NCBI RefSeq assembly: GCF_001263395.1
Contig: NZ_CP011786.1
Coordinates: 930,001 to 994,000, forward strand
Length of the DNA stretch: 64,000 nucleotides
Direction: 5' to 3'
Source: Bifidobacterium actinocoloniiforme DSM 22766
GTDB lineage: Bacteria; Actinomycetota; Actinomycetes; Actinomycetales; Bifidobacteriaceae
The notes beneath the pieces were generated by a model, which was not told the origin of the DNA, ran no database searches, and worked only from the letters and a program-made list of their open reading frames with translations. A program made the position numbers and the translations under genes. Shown in pieces: positions 17,872 through 30,042 of the stretch. How positions within the stretch are numbered: position 1 is the first letter of the stretch; each line of letters begins with the position of its first letter.

Positions 17872-17894
17872 TGTGGATAACCGATCGTGGATAA
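17872..17894. promoter_or_regulatory. Two DnaA-box-like sites in the ssb / exonuclease III divergent region
   Basis: TGTGGATAA (17872-17880) is the exact complement of the DnaA box TTATCCACA. CGTGGATAA (17886-17894) differs at one base. Both have the same orientation and are 5 bp apart. A GGCGCAG/CTGCGCC hairpin follows at 17905-17923. The 17640-17973 gap otherwise shows no gene. DnaA control of ssb or the exonuclease is inference. Confidence 0.5.
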
Positions 17895-17973
17895 ATCTTC
17901 TGAAGGCGCAGGTCAGCTGCGCCGCTTAAACTAAGGCTGCATCAGCCGCTCAAGCCAGCAGAGAGGACCTTAC

Positions 17974-18846
17974 ATGGCCTACACGTTCATCTCGTGGAAC
18001 ATCGACTCCTTGAACGCGGCCCTGGCTGGTTCCAGCGAGCGCTCAGCCCTGTCCCGGCAGGTCGTGGAGGGGGTGGAGGCCGCCCAACCCGACGTTTTCG
18101 CCATCCAGGAGACGAAGCTCAACAGCGGTCAGGCCAAGAAGACCGATGCCTTGATCGAGCAGCTCCGCAGCCGCTTCCCCGAGTATGAAGTGGTGTATAA
18201 CACCTCTGAACCTCCGGCGCGCAAAGGCTATGCGGGCACGATGATGCTCTACAAGCGCTCCCTGCCTTCGCCGGACGTGGACCGCCCTCAAATCGGCGCC
18301 CCGGATACGATGGATAGCGAGGGCCGCATACTCACGCTGGAATTCCCTGATTTCTTCGTCGTCACGGTTTACACGCCCAATTCGGGAAACGGCCTGGTAC
18401 GGCTCAAAGCGCGGCAGGTCTGGGACGAGCGCTTCCGCGACTACATCCACCAGCTCGACAAGCGCCTGCCGGTCTTCGTTGGTGGTGACTTCAACGTGGC
18501 CCACGAGGAGATTGACCTGGCCAACCCCCAGACCAACCACCACTCGGCAGGCTTCACCGACGAGGAGCGCGCCGACTTCACCCAGCTCCTGGACGCTGGC
18601 TTCACCGATTCCTTCCGCGAGCTCCACGGCGATGCGGCCCCCACCTTCCGCGACGGCGACTCCGAGCGCTCCATCTACACCTGGTTCGCCCAGCGCGTCC
18701 CCACCGCCAAGGCCCACAACTCGGGCTGGAGAATCGACTACTGGCTGGCCTCCAACCGAGTCGCCGACTCGATCACCGCCTGCCACCCACTGGACACCGG
18801 CACCCGCCAGGACCACCTCCCCCTAGAGCTCACCGTCAATCTCTGA
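17974..18846 (+). CDS. Exonuclease III-family AP endonuclease
   Basis: Mg-dependent exonuclease III/AP endonuclease of the EEP superfamily for base-excision repair. Motifs: ISWNIDSL (Asn), FAIQETKL (catalytic Glu), VYTPNSG (Tyr), GGDFNVAHEEIDLANP (Asp-Asn), WRIDYWLAS (Asp) and the final catalytic His in DHLPLEL. 290 residues, slightly longer than E. coli Xth (268). ATG preceded by GAGAGGACC. The putative DnaA-box pair lies about 80-100 bp upstream. Confidence 0.92.
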   Translation: MAYTFISWNIDSLNAALAGSSERSALSRQVVEGVEAAQPDVFAIQETKLNSGQAKKTDALIEQLRSRFPEYEVVYNTSEPPARKGYAGTMMLYKRSLPSPDVDRPQIGAPDTMDSEGRILTLEFPDFFVVTVYTPNSGNGLVRLKARQVWDERFRDYIHQLDKRLPVFVGGDFNVAHEEIDLANPQTNHHSAGFTDEERADFTQLLDAGFTDSFRELHGDAAPTFRDGDSERSIYTWFAQRVPTAKAHNSGWRIDYWLASNRVADSITACHPLDTGTRQDHLPLELTVNL

Positions 18847-19004
18847 TGCGGCGCGCGACCGCTGCTCCTCTTGAGTGATTCTGACTATGAACAGCACGCG
18901 CCACCGACGAGTCTTGGCATCGTATATGCCCGGGCGCGTCATAGTCTGCGCAACTCGATTCCCGGCGCACAGGGCAAGCGGACCGTGGCGCATGAGAAAA
19001 CAAA

Positions 19005-19036
19005 ATGGCAGACCACTCTCAAGAGCAATCTGCCAT
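19005..19036 (-). terminator. Rho-independent terminator of proS
   Basis: On the minus strand an 8-bp stem ATGGCAGA/TCTGCCAT is followed by TTTTGTTTTC, beginning 25 bp past the proS stop. This is the clearest classical terminator in the window. The rest of 18847-19060 has no convincing gene. Confidence 0.85.
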
Positions 19037-19060
19037 AGGATGGGCTTCCATAACTGGGAA

Positions 19061-20878
19061 CTAGGCTAAAGCGGCTACCCTCTCAGCGATGGTTTGGGCG
19101 GCTTCGGCGGCTGGGACGGCGACTGAGTCGGAGCCGTCGCGGTTGCGGATTTCGACGGTGCCGTTGGACATGGTGTCGCGGCCCACGATGGCGACCAGGG
19201 GGACGCCAATCAACTCGGAGTCCTTGAATTTGACGCCCGGAGAGACCTTGGGCCGGTCATCGTAGAGCACCTCGATGCCTTGCGACTCCAGCTCGGCCAC
19301 CAACCGATCGGCCTTCTCGAAGACCTCGGCCTGCTTACCGGTGGCCAGCACATGCACCTGGGCGGGCGCCACAGCGGCGGGCCATGCCAGGCCGTGCTCG
19401 TCGTGGTGGGATTCGGCAATGCAAGCCAGGGCCCGGGAGACGCCGATGCCGTAGCAGCCCATCCACACCGGGACGGCCTTACCGTTCTGGTCCAGGACCT
19501 TCAGATCCAAGGCGTTCGAATACTTGAGCCCCAGCTGGAAGACCTGGCCAATCTCCACGCCACGCTCAAAGCTCAGTGGGCCGGAACCATCCGGGCTCAT
19601 GTCGCCCTGTCGCACCTCGACCGCCTCAACCGTGCCGTCAGCCTCGAAATCGCGCCCGTACACAGCGTTGAAGACGTGCAAGCCCTCCTGGTCGGCCCCG
19701 GTGATCCAGGCGGAGCCGCGGGCCACATGGGCATCCATCAGGTAGTGCACCGGCTCGGCGATGCCTTCCTTCTCCTCCGCCTGCGGACCCAGCACTCGCG
19801 GACCGATATAGCCCTTGACGAACTCAGGATGCGCTTTCAGGTCGTCCTCGTTGGCTTCCTCGATCTCCGCCGGCGCGAACTGGGCTTCCAAGCGCTTCAT
19901 ATCCACCTGTCGGTCGCCGGGCAGGCCAATGGCCACCAGTTCGCGCCAGGGCCGCTCATGCTCGTCATCCTCGGCGTGCTTGACCGCGATGATGAGGTTC
20001 TTCAAGGTATCGGCGGCGGTCCACTGGCGGCCATCCTGGCGCGGGTGCAGCGCGTTGGCCTGGTCCACCAGCTTTTCAATGGTCTTCGAGTCAGGTGTCT
20101 CCAGGGCCTCCATAGCGGCGGTTGCGGAGCAATCGACATCCTCCACGGCCGGCGTGGTCAATGCTTCCACGTTCCAGGCCTTGCCGGAGGGGGCGAGCGC
20201 GAACGTGTCCTCGCCAATGGCCAGCGGCGCCAGGAACTCCTCGGACTCGGAGCCCCCCATAGGCCCGGAGACCGCGCGGACGATGACGTAGTTAAGACCC
20301 AGCCGCTGGAAGATGCGCTCGTAGGCGGCGCGCTCGTCCTGGTAGGCCTGCTTCAAACCATCCTCGTCAATGGTGAAGGAATATGCGTCCTTCATGATGA
20401 ACTCGCGCCCACGCACCAGACCGGCCCGCGGTCGGAACTCGTCACGGTACTTGGTCTGGATCTGGTAGAGGGTGACGGGCAGGTCCTTGTAGGACGAGTA
20501 CATGTCCTTGACCAGGAGGGTGAACATCTCCTCGTGTGTGGGAGCCAACAGGTAGTCGGCCCCATGCCTGTCCTTCAGCCGGAAGATGTTGTCGCCGTAC
20601 TCCTCCCAGCGATGGGTGGCTTCGTAGGGCTCGCGCGGAAGCAGGGCCGGGAAGTGCACCTCCTGGGCGCCGATGCCGTCGATCTCCTCGCGGACGATGG
20701 CCTCGACCTTGTTCAACACGCGCAGGCCCAACGGGAGCCAGGTCCAGATGCCGGGCGCGGCCTTGCGAATGTAGCCCGCCCTTTGCAGGAGCCGGGCCGA
20801 ATCCACGTCGGCATCCGCCGGATCCTCACGAAGGGTGCGCAAAAAGAGGGTTGACATACGTAATGCAGTGGCTTTCAT
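19061..20878 (-). CDS. proS: Proline--tRNA ligase
   Basis: Class II synthetase charging tRNA-Pro. Motif 2 region [19 protein letters not shown] and motif 3 region [13 protein letters not shown] are present, with the bacterial editing (INS) domain between about residues 220 and 390 and the anticodon-binding domain at the end. The start is ambiguous: ATG 20878 (MKATALRM) has a weak TGAGG upstream, while ATG 20857 ([12 protein letters not shown]) matches the usual homologue start but has no Shine-Dalgarno sequence. About 605 residues. Confidence 0.95.
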   Translation of the reverse strand: MKATALRMSTLFLRTLREDPADADVDSARLLQRAGYIRKAAPGIWTWLPLGLRVLNKVEAIVREEIDGIGAQEVHFPALLPREPYEATHRWEEYGDNIFRLKDRHGADYLLAPTHEEMFTLLVKDMYSSYKDLPVTLYQIQTKYRDEFRPRAGLVRGREFIMKDAYSFTIDEDGLKQAYQDERAAYERIFQRLGLNYVIVRAVSGPMGGSESEEFLAPLAIGEDTFALAPSGKAWNVEALTTPAVEDVDCSATAAMEALETPDSKTIEKLVDQANALHPRQDGRQWTAADTLKNLIIAVKHAEDDEHERPWRELVAIGLPGDRQVDMKRLEAQFAPAEIEEANEDDLKAHPEFVKGYIGPRVLGPQAEEKEGIAEPVHYLMDAHVARGSAWITGADQEGLHVFNAVYGRDFEADGTVEAVEVRQGDMSPDGSGPLSFERGVEIGQVFQLGLKYSNALDLKVLDQNGKAVPVWMGCYGIGVSRALACIAESHHDEHGLAWPAAVAPAQVHVLATGKQAEVFEKADRLVAELESQGIEVLYDDRPKVSPGVKFKDSELIGVPLVAIVGRDTMSNGTVEIRNRDGSDSVAVPAAEAAQTIAERVAALA

Positions 20879-21311
20879 AAGCCTCAGAATATGCGCTTTC
20901 AGCGACAAGACCGGCGGTCAGACAGGCCGCGGATTTCGATTCCTCCCACCAGGACGGAGGCAGTCCGCTCAGGCCACAAGCGATGCTCTAGGACGGGGAA
21001 GGGAGGGGTGCCCCCATGTCTGTGGCGCGGATGGGCCTAGCGCAGCACCTTGTGCAGGGGACCATCCAATCTCAACTTTCATCCACCTTGGCGCCAGGGT
21101 GGGGGATGCGTGCAGCGTATGAGACCCACCGATTCCGGGCCAAATGCTGATCCGAGACGGACTGAACCGGTAGGGGTCACCGTGTGGGCCCCGCCCCCAA
21201 CCGTCCGTTGAGGACGGCACCACCGCGCGGCTGGACCGATGCGCCCGACCCTGCTATCCCAGACCCCGGAAAACCCCCAGAGAACCAAGGAGAGGAATTG
21301 GGCGAAGCCGT
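20879..21311. other. 433-bp intergenic leader region upstream of proS with several hairpins
   Basis: No convincing gene. It contains CCGTCC/GGACGG with a 5-nt loop at 21201-21217 (a likely terminator of the helicase gene) and a near-palindrome CCACCTTGGCGCCAGGGTGG at 21083-21102. The proS promoter must be here, but I see no clear -35/-10 pair. The length suggests a structured leader. Confidence 0.4.
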
Positions 21312-22718
21312 TTAGAAGAGCGCGTCCTGGCCGAATTCATCCTCCTCTTGGCCTATCGCTTGCTTGGCGAAGGAGCCCGAACCCTCGTCGGCCAGGCGTG
21401 AACAGGCGATTTGGGAGTTGGCTCGCAGCTCGGAATCAAGGATAACGGCCTCGGGCGAAACCAGGAAGGCGTGCTCGTTGATGCCGTCCAGGTAGAGCCC
21501 GTCCAAGGCCTCCACGCGGGAGAGGGCCACGTAACCCATGCCCGGGGCGAAGGTGCGGCGCAGGTCCATGACGGCACGATCCAGGGTCATGCCCTGGGAC
21601 TTGTGGATGGTGATGGCCCAGGCGCAGCGCAGGGGCACCTGGTTGACCGCCGCCAGCACAGTCTCACCGTCCATCATCTCCCAAGCCGCAGGTTTCATCG
21701 TGACGGTATTGCCGTTCTCGAAGGCGACGATCGGCCAGCCGCCCTTGGCCAGGGGCGCGAAACCACAGACCGTGCCGATTGAACCGTTGACATACTGGTG
21801 GTCCTGGTCGTTGCGCAGGGCCATGACGGCAGCGCCTGTTTTGAGCTGGAGCCTTTCGGGGGCCAGCATATTCTTCTTGAGCCGTTCCACCAGTCGGGGC
21901 TCCCCGGTCTGCGTGGAGGCGTATTCGTGGGGTTCCTCGGTGATTTGCGCCAAGCGCAGGTCGTTCAACGTGTCGGCCTGGCGGTTGACGGGGAAAAGGT
22001 GGACGGCCACCTGGCCTGGCTGGGGCTGGATGCCGATGCGGCCGGAGAGCACGTCATGGTCCTCCTGGCTGACCGAACCTTCGCGGATGTCGGTCAGGAC
22101 GGTCAGCAGTTGGCCGTCATCCTGGCGGTGCTGCTCGGTCAGGTAGCAGGTCACAGGCTCCAGCTCATCCCAGACCAAGGATTCCGTCACGAAACCCTCC
22201 GGGTCCTTGCCCGCCTGGGCGTAGGCGGCCCGGGAGGTTTGGAACTCGGGACTGGCAGCGACCAGGTCATTATCGCGCACGGAGCGGGACACTGGCGGTA
22301 ATTGGAAGAAATCGCCCGAAAGCACCACTTGGATGCCGCCGAAGGGCTCAGGGCTGTGGCGCACAGCCCGGCAGGCCTGGTCCACCATGTCGAAAAGCCA
22401 GGCGTGCATCATCGAAACCTCGTCAATGACCAGGATGTCAGCGGAACTGATTTGCCGCTTGCGCCGGCTCCTGATCCGCTTGAGCAAGCCGTCGGTCATG
22501 ACCTTGGATATGCCCACGCCGGACCAGGAGTGGATGGTTTGCCCATTGATATGCGTCGCGGCGATGCCAGTCGAGGCGGTGACGGCCACCTTGGCCCCCC
22601 GTCGGCGGGCTCGGGCGATGAATTCGTTGAGCACGTAGGTCTTGCCTGCGCCGGGAGCGCCGGTTATGAAGACGTTGGCGCCCGCGTCCAGGATGGTCAG
22701 GGCTTCGGATTGCTGCAT
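21312..22718 (-). CDS. PIF1-like AAA/superfamily 1B helicase
   Basis: ATP-dependent 5'-3' DNA helicase family. Walker A is in FITGAPGAGKTYVLNEF (about residue 19), then TASTGIAATHINGQTIHSW (motif Ia of PIF1), Walker B LVIDEVSMMHAWLFDMV, motif III LSGDFFQLPPV, and the C-terminal AITIHKSQGMTLDRAV and YVALSRVEALDGLYL motifs. 468 residues with no extra nuclease domain. Bacterial PIF1 proteins unwind G-quadruplexes and R-loops; the role here is unknown. It precedes proS on the same strand. Confidence 0.88.
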   Translation of the reverse strand: MQQSEALTILDAGANVFITGAPGAGKTYVLNEFIARARRRGAKVAVTASTGIAATHINGQTIHSWSGVGISKVMTDGLLKRIRSRRKRQISSADILVIDEVSMMHAWLFDMVDQACRAVRHSPEPFGGIQVVLSGDFFQLPPVSRSVRDNDLVAASPEFQTSRAAYAQAGKDPEGFVTESLVWDELEPVTCYLTEQHRQDDGQLLTVLTDIREGSVSQEDHDVLSGRIGIQPQPGQVAVHLFPVNRQADTLNDLRLAQITEEPHEYASTQTGEPRLVERLKKNMLAPERLQLKTGAAVMALRNDQDHQYVNGSIGTVCGFAPLAKGGWPIVAFENGNTVTMKPAAWEMMDGETVLAAVNQVPLRCAWAITIHKSQGMTLDRAVMDLRRTFAPGMGYVALSRVEALDGLYLDGINEHAFLVSPEAVILDSELRANSQIACSRLADEGSGSFAKQAIGQEEDEFGQDALF

Positions 22719-22760
22719 GATTCCATGCTCCCTCGCAGGCGGTACAGGCCGCGCCCGGCT

Positions 22761-23465
22761 CTAATAGTCCTTTTTTTGCGGGGTGGCGGTGTCCTCCACA
22801 GGCTGGCCTTGGGCCTCATAAGCGCGCAGGAGGGAGGTATCCTCCACCCGCCTGGCGCCGACCTTCGCGGCCTGGGCGTCCGGTCCGGGAGCGGGGGCGA
22901 AGAACATGTCCCTGTAGTAGCGCAGCTCGTCGGCCGATTCGATGATGTCGGCCAAGGCACGGTGGCCACCGTGCTTGGCGGGCTTATTCTCGTACACCGC
23001 CGGATACCAGCGACGCGCCAGCTCCTTCAAGGTGGACACATCAATGACCCTGTAATGCAGGAGGTCCATCAGGTCGGGCATGTAGCGGTTCAGGAACTTC
23101 TTGTCCGAACCCACGGAGTTGCCAGCCAAGTGGGCCTTGCCCCGCTTCGGCAGGAAACGCTTGACGTAATCCACGACTTGCCGTTGGGCCTCCTCCAGGC
23201 TCAGGCCTTCACGGTTCCATTCATCAATCAGGCCGGAGGAGGTGTGCATCCGGCGCACGAAATCACCCATGTGGCTCACGGCGGCGTCGGAGGGCTTAAT
23301 CACCAAATCAATGCCTTTGTCCAGCACGTTCAGGTTGAAGTCCGTGGGCACGACCGACACCTCGCACAACTCGTCATGGAAGATGTCCAATCCGGTCATC
23401 TCGCAGTCGATCCAAATCATCCTCGACTCTTCCGGGGTGAAGGTCACATCGCTCGTATCGCTCAT
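22761..23465 (-). CDS. orn: Oligoribonuclease
   Basis: 3'-5' exonuclease that degrades 2-5-nt RNAs and pGpG-type dinucleotides. DEDDh residues are visible: [36 protein letters not shown] and [11 protein letters not shown] with the catalytic His. The core of about 180 residues is followed by a roughly 45-residue tail ([12 protein letters not shown]) beyond the usual end. ATG 23465 is preceded by AAGGAAA; an in-frame upstream ATG adds nine residues without similarity. Confidence 0.94.
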   Translation of the reverse strand: MSDTSDVTFTPEESRMIWIDCEMTGLDIFHDELCEVSVVPTDFNLNVLDKGIDLVIKPSDAAVSHMGDFVRRMHTSSGLIDEWNREGLSLEEAQRQVVDYVKRFLPKRGKAHLAGNSVGSDKKFLNRYMPDLMDLLHYRVIDVSTLKELARRWYPAVYENKPAKHGGHRALADIIESADELRYYRDMFFAPAPGPDAQAAKVGARRVEDTSLLRAYEAQGQPVEDTATPQKKDY

Positions 23466-23581
23466 CCGTCCGTTTCCTTCCGCTGCTTCCATGGCTCAGG
23501 TCCGGCGCGGGAGGCCAAGCCCCGCGCCGAACCCATCAGCTTACCGTCCAAGGGCGACCGGTCTCAGGCCGCCCGCCGCCC

Positions 23582-26354
<2,773 letters not shown>

Positions 26355-26358
<4 letters not shown>

Positions 26359-27011
26359 CCTCGCCCGCCTTGCCTGCCCATGCCTAGGGCCTCGAAAATC
26401 CGATCGGAGCCGATGGCACCTTGCCTCAGGATGGTCACGCCACCGGGTTGGTCAGGTTGGACCGCGACAACCGTCGAGGGGGTTGGGCCCTTGGTGGATC
26501 CGCCGTCCAAGTAGAGCGCGACCCGGTCCCCCAACTGGTCGTAGGCCTCCTGGACGCTCTGGACGCTGGGATGACCGGAGATGTTAGCCGAGGACGCGGC
26601 AAGGGGCCCAGCCGCGGCGAGGGCAGCCCGGCAGTCGTCGCTGTCGGGCACGCGAACGGCCTGGGTGAGGCCAGCGGCCTCCTGGCGCAAGGTCTTGAGC
26701 CGGCAGTCGGGCCTGGCCAGGCAAATGGGAGAGAAGGCACCAGGCAGGAAACGGCTGGACAGGCGGGCCAAGGAATCAGGCAGGTCCAGCCCCAGCTGGT
26801 CGATGGCGGCCACTGAGGGCAAAAGGACCTGCAGGGACTTGCTCCTGGGCCGCTCCTTGGCGGCGAAGAGGGTGTCGATGGCCGCATCGCTGTATGGGTC
26901 ACAGACGATGCCATAAACCGTGTCGGTGGGGATGACCGCCAGGCCACCGGAACGGATCACCCGCCTGAGTTCAGCCAGGGAATCCTGATTGATGGCCGCT
27001 ATCACGCCCAT
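26355..27011 (-). CDS. tsaC: L-threonylcarbamoyladenylate synthase (YrdC/Sua5 family)
   Basis: Makes threonylcarbamoyl-AMP for t6A37 modification of ANN-decoding tRNAs. The short YrdC fold of 218 residues has VIPTDTVYGIVCD, KERPRSKSLQVLLP (the KxRxxxxP motif), VRVPDSDDC and AASSANISG; no Sua5 C-terminal domain is present. Translationally coupled to the glycosyl-1-phosphate transferase downstream. This pair with prmC or rho nearby is common in actinobacteria; here the upstream neighbour is metQ instead. Confidence 0.92.
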
Positions 27012-27167
27012 GCGCTCCCGCCTCTCCGTCCTCGAACCCGAACACTAGGCGCACCCGGGGGCGCACCATTCACCACCCTATTGTGCCCCAAGGCCTATGC
27101 AAAGGGCGCGCCCTACCCGCGCTCAGGGATCACGTCCAGCAGGGCCCCGCCAGGCGAAGCGGCTCGT

Positions 27168-28046
27168 TCATGCGGTGAAAGCGGGGACCGCCGCCCCTTT
27201 GTAGATGCTGTTGATCGTGTCGGCCACAGCCTTGGTGTGATAGGCGGCGACGACCTTACGCAGGACCGGGTCGTCCTTGCGATCGGCGTTGGCCACGATG
27301 ATATTCACGTAAGGGTGGTTGGCTGGGTCCTTCAAATCGTAGGGCACTTGAAAGATCGCATCGGTCACTTTCATCCCCGCGTCGACCACGAAGTTGGCGT
27401 TGACGACACCGCCGCCGTAGTCAGGCAAGAGGTTGATGATGCCAGCCGGATCGGTCTGTTCGATCGTCAGGTGCTTAGGGTTGTCGCGCACATCCTCGGG
27501 CACCGGCGTTGTGGTGTTGGGGTCGCGTAGGGTAATCAGCCCGGCCCGTTCCAGGACTTTCAGGGCCCGCCCCATGTTCGTGGCGTTGTTGGGAATCGCC
27601 ACCTTGGCGCCTTCAGGTATGTCGCTGACTCGCTTGTACCGCTTGGAGTACAGGTTCATCGGCGAGATGTAGGTGTCGCCCAAGACGGCCAGATGGTAGC
27701 CGTTGGTCTTGGAATCGTTCTCCAGGAAGGCGTAGTGCTGGGCCGCGTTCAGGTCCACTTCGCGGTTGTTCAGGGCCTGGTTTACATAGATGGCGTCTTG
27801 GAAGGGCTTGAGGGTGACGTGAATCTTGTCGCCCCTGCGGTCCATCTCAGCTTGGACGGCCTTCCAAATCTGGTCGTCGGACGACCCGATCACCGCGATC
27901 TTGACCTCGGTCTCGTCCTGGCCGCCCCCGTGCAGGCGGTAGGAGACCCCGCAGACGGCGACCAGGGCCACCACGATCAGGGCCGACAGGACCGCCAGCT
28001 CCACCTTGGCCTTGCGCTTGCCGCGCGCCGACTTGACTGTTCCCAC
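27168..28046 (-). CDS. metQ: Methionine ABC transporter substrate-binding protein (MetQ/NlpA family)
   Basis: Binds D/L-methionine for MetNI. After a basic N-terminus comes a hydrophobic segment (VELAVLSALIVVALVAVCGVSY) and then the NlpA fold (KIAVIGSSDDQIWKAVQAEM, NQALNNREVDLNAAQHYAFLE, LYSKRYKRVSDIPEGAKVAIPNNATNMGRAL). The Cys after VAV is not a canonical lipobox (no Gly/Ala/Ser at -1), so anchoring may be by an uncleaved helix. Third gene of metN-metI-metQ. Specificity for methionine follows from family and neighbours. Confidence 0.9.
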   Translation of the reverse strand: MGTVKSARGKRKAKVELAVLSALIVVALVAVCGVSYRLHGGGQDETEVKIAVIGSSDDQIWKAVQAEMDRRGDKIHVTLKPFQDAIYVNQALNNREVDLNAAQHYAFLENDSKTNGYHLAVLGDTYISPMNLYSKRYKRVSDIPEGAKVAIPNNATNMGRALKVLERAGLITLRDPNTTTPVPEDVRDNPKHLTIEQTDPAGIINLLPDYGGGVVNANFVVDAGMKVTDAIFQVPYDLKDPANHPYVNIIVANADRKDDPVLRKVVAAYHTKAVADTINSIYKGAAVPAFTA

Positions 28047-28100
28047 GATGCTCCCTTTCCGCTCGTTTCCCCGCCTGCCGCACCAGCCCGGCGGGCTCCC

Positions 28101-28781
28101 TCAGTGTTCGATGACCTCGGCCAGCAAGCGGCCGAACAGTTCGATGACCGCGATCAGCACCACCAGGACGATGATCGTGGCCCACGTCACGTCGTACATG
28201 TAACGCTGATAGCCCAGGCGGATCGCGAAGTCCCCCAGACCCCCTCCCCCGACGATGCCGACGGTCGCGGTCTCGCCGATCAGCGATATGAGCGTGATCG
28301 TAGTGACGCGGATGATCGACGGCACGCCCTCACGCAGGTAGACGTGGCGGATGACCTGCCAGGTGGTCATCCCCATGGATTCGGCGGCTTCGACCAGCCC
28401 GGCATCCACCGAGGCGAGCGCGGACTCGATCTGCCGGGAGAAGAAAGGGGTGATGCCCACGACCAGGGGGAAGATGGCGCCCCTAGGGCCTATGGCCGTA
28501 CCCATCATCATGCGGGTGACCGGCACCAGGGCCGCCGCAAGGATGATGAAGGGAATCGAGCGGAAGAGATCGATCAGCTTGTCCAATACATTGAACAGCA
28601 GGCCGTTGCGTTTGATCCCCCCGCGCCGGGTGACCGTCAGACCCACGCCAATCACAATCGAGAGCAGGAAGGAGATCACCCCGGAGACGGAGACCATGAC
28701 CAGGGTCTGCATGAAAGAGTCGAAAAACTCCGGCAGACGGCTGGCCACATTCGGGAACCAGGATTCCAGCAGTTCAGCCAC
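28101..28781 (-). CDS. metI: Methionine ABC transporter permease
   Basis: Five-TM permease of the MetI family with the EAA loop EAAESMGMTTWQVIRHVYL and the conserved GETATVGIVGGGGLGDFAIRLGYQRY. A longer reading is possible, but its first ~40 residues are translated from within metN. GTG at 28781, eight bases overlapping the metN stop and preceded by GAGG, gives a normal 226-residue protein. Tight overlap indicates coupled synthesis with MetN. Confidence 0.92.
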   Translation of the reverse strand: MAELLESWFPNVASRLPEFFDSFMQTLVMVSVSGVISFLLSIVIGVGLTVTRRGGIKRNGLLFNVLDKLIDLFRSIPFIILAAALVPVTRMMMGTAIGPRGAIFPLVVGITPFFSRQIESALASVDAGLVEAAESMGMTTWQVIRHVYLREGVPSIIRVTTITLISLIGETATVGIVGGGGLGDFAIRLGYQRYMYDVTWATIIVLVVLIAVIELFGRLLAEVIEH

Positions 28782-29844
28782 GGTCCAACACCTCGATTCC
28801 GATTTCGTTCGAGCGCATGTATTCCAGGGCCGCGCGTATGTGTTCGCCCGAGCCTTCCAGACGCACCACCAGCCCGCCCAGCTGGGAGCCCTCGACCACG
28901 TCGACATCGCCGAAGATGATGTTGACGTCCAGGTCGAAACGCCGGGAGATGGTGGAGACCATGGCCTCGTCGACGGTCTTGGCGGTGAAGCGCATCCTCA
29001 GGAGAACCTGCCCGGGCTTGAGCTGGATGAGCGGCGAGCCCGCCTCGATCAGGTCGCCCACCTTGTCAAGGTTCGAGGTAGTGGCCACAAAAGACTTGGT
29101 CAGCCAGGCCTGGGGGTTGGCGAACACGTCGAAGACCCGGCCTTCCTCCACGATCCGCCCCTGGTCGATGACGGCTAGGCGATTGCAGATCTGACGGACC
29201 ACAGCCATCTCGTGGGTGATCATGACCACGGTGATGCCCAGCTCGTCGTGCAGGCGGCGCAGGAGCGCCAGGATGGACTTGGTGGTGTTCGGGTCCAGGG
29301 CCGAGGTCGCTTCGTCCGACAGGAGGATGTCGGGGCGGTTGGCCAGCGCGCGCGCGATCGCCACCCGCTGCTGCTGGCCACCGGAGAGCTCGGCCGGATA
29401 GCTCTCCCCCAGCTCGGCCAAGCCGACCAACTCCAGGAGCTCGCGGGCGCGGTCGGTCCGCTCCTTGCGGTTCAGGCCGGAATTGGCTAAGGGAAGCGCC
29501 ACATTGCCTAAGAGAGTGCGTGAAGGCATCAGGTTGAAGCGTTGGAAGATCATGCCGGTGCGTTGGCGCAGGGAGCGCAGTTCGCGCGGGCTCAGATCGG
29601 CCACCTCCTGCCCGCGCACCTTGACCGAACCGCCCTGGTAGGTCTCCAATCCGTTGAGGCAGCGCACCAGCGTGGACTTGCCAGCGCCGCTCAGGCCGAT
29701 GATGCCGAAGATGTCGCCCTTGTCGATCCGCAGGCTCACGTCGGACAGGGCCGTTCGGTCGCCCTCCTCCTCGGAGTGATAGGTCTTGCTGAGGTGGGAC
29801 AGTGCGATGACCGCTCGCCCCTCCTGCATCTCCTGCCTAGCCAC
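28774..29844 (-). CDS. metN: Methionine ABC transporter ATP-binding protein with NIL domain
   Basis: ATPase of the methionine importer: Walker A GLSGAGKST, Q-loop IFQRFNLMPSR, signature [14 protein letters not shown], Walker B LLSDEATSALDP, switch MITHEMAVV. Residues beyond about 270 form the C-terminal NIL (ferredoxin-like) domain that binds methionine and shuts the transporter by trans-inhibition. First gene of the operon. Upstream, 29945-29959 reads ATAGAAGAAATCTAT, a 5-bp inverted repeat that could be an operator. No S-box riboswitch is recognisable. Confidence 0.93.
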   Translation of the reverse strand: MARQEMQEGRAVIALSHLSKTYHSEEEGDRTALSDVSLRIDKGDIFGIIGLSGAGKSTLVRCLNGLETYQGGSVKVRGQEVADLSPRELRSLRQRTGMIFQRFNLMPSRTLLGNVALPLANSGLNRKERTDRARELLELVGLAELGESYPAELSGGQQQRVAIARALANRPDILLSDEATSALDPNTTKSILALLRRLHDELGITVVMITHEMAVVRQICNRLAVIDQGRIVEEGRVFDVFANPQAWLTKSFVATTSNLDKVGDLIEAGSPLIQLKPGQVLLRMRFTAKTVDEAMVSTISRRFDLDVNIIFGDVDVVEGSQLGGLVVRLEGSGEHIRAALEYMRSNEIGIEVLDRG

Positions 29845-30042
29845 GCTCCCTCTTTTCCTTTAGGTTTACGAACCGCCCGGTGGACCGTCCTGTGACTGCC
29901 CGTCAGCTTAGGGCGGAGCGGCGGACAGCGGCAAGCCAGGGGTTATAGAAGAAATCTATGCATCCCTATCGCCGGGCGACGCTGGTCTGGTCCTGGGACC
30001 CTCGCGCCCCGGCTAAGCGTCCACTATGCGGACGCTGCAATC

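Noticed and set aside
21199-21225. T-box-like GGTGGTGCCGTCC on the minus strand upstream of proS
   Set aside because: It lies over 300 nt from the start codon, pairs locally as CCGTCC/GGACGG, and no Stem I or antiterminator context is visible.
29945-29959. ATAGAAGAAATCTAT upstream of metN as a defined regulator site
   Set aside because: Only 5-bp arms and no match to a methionine regulator motif that I can name, so it is noted in the gene entry but not called.
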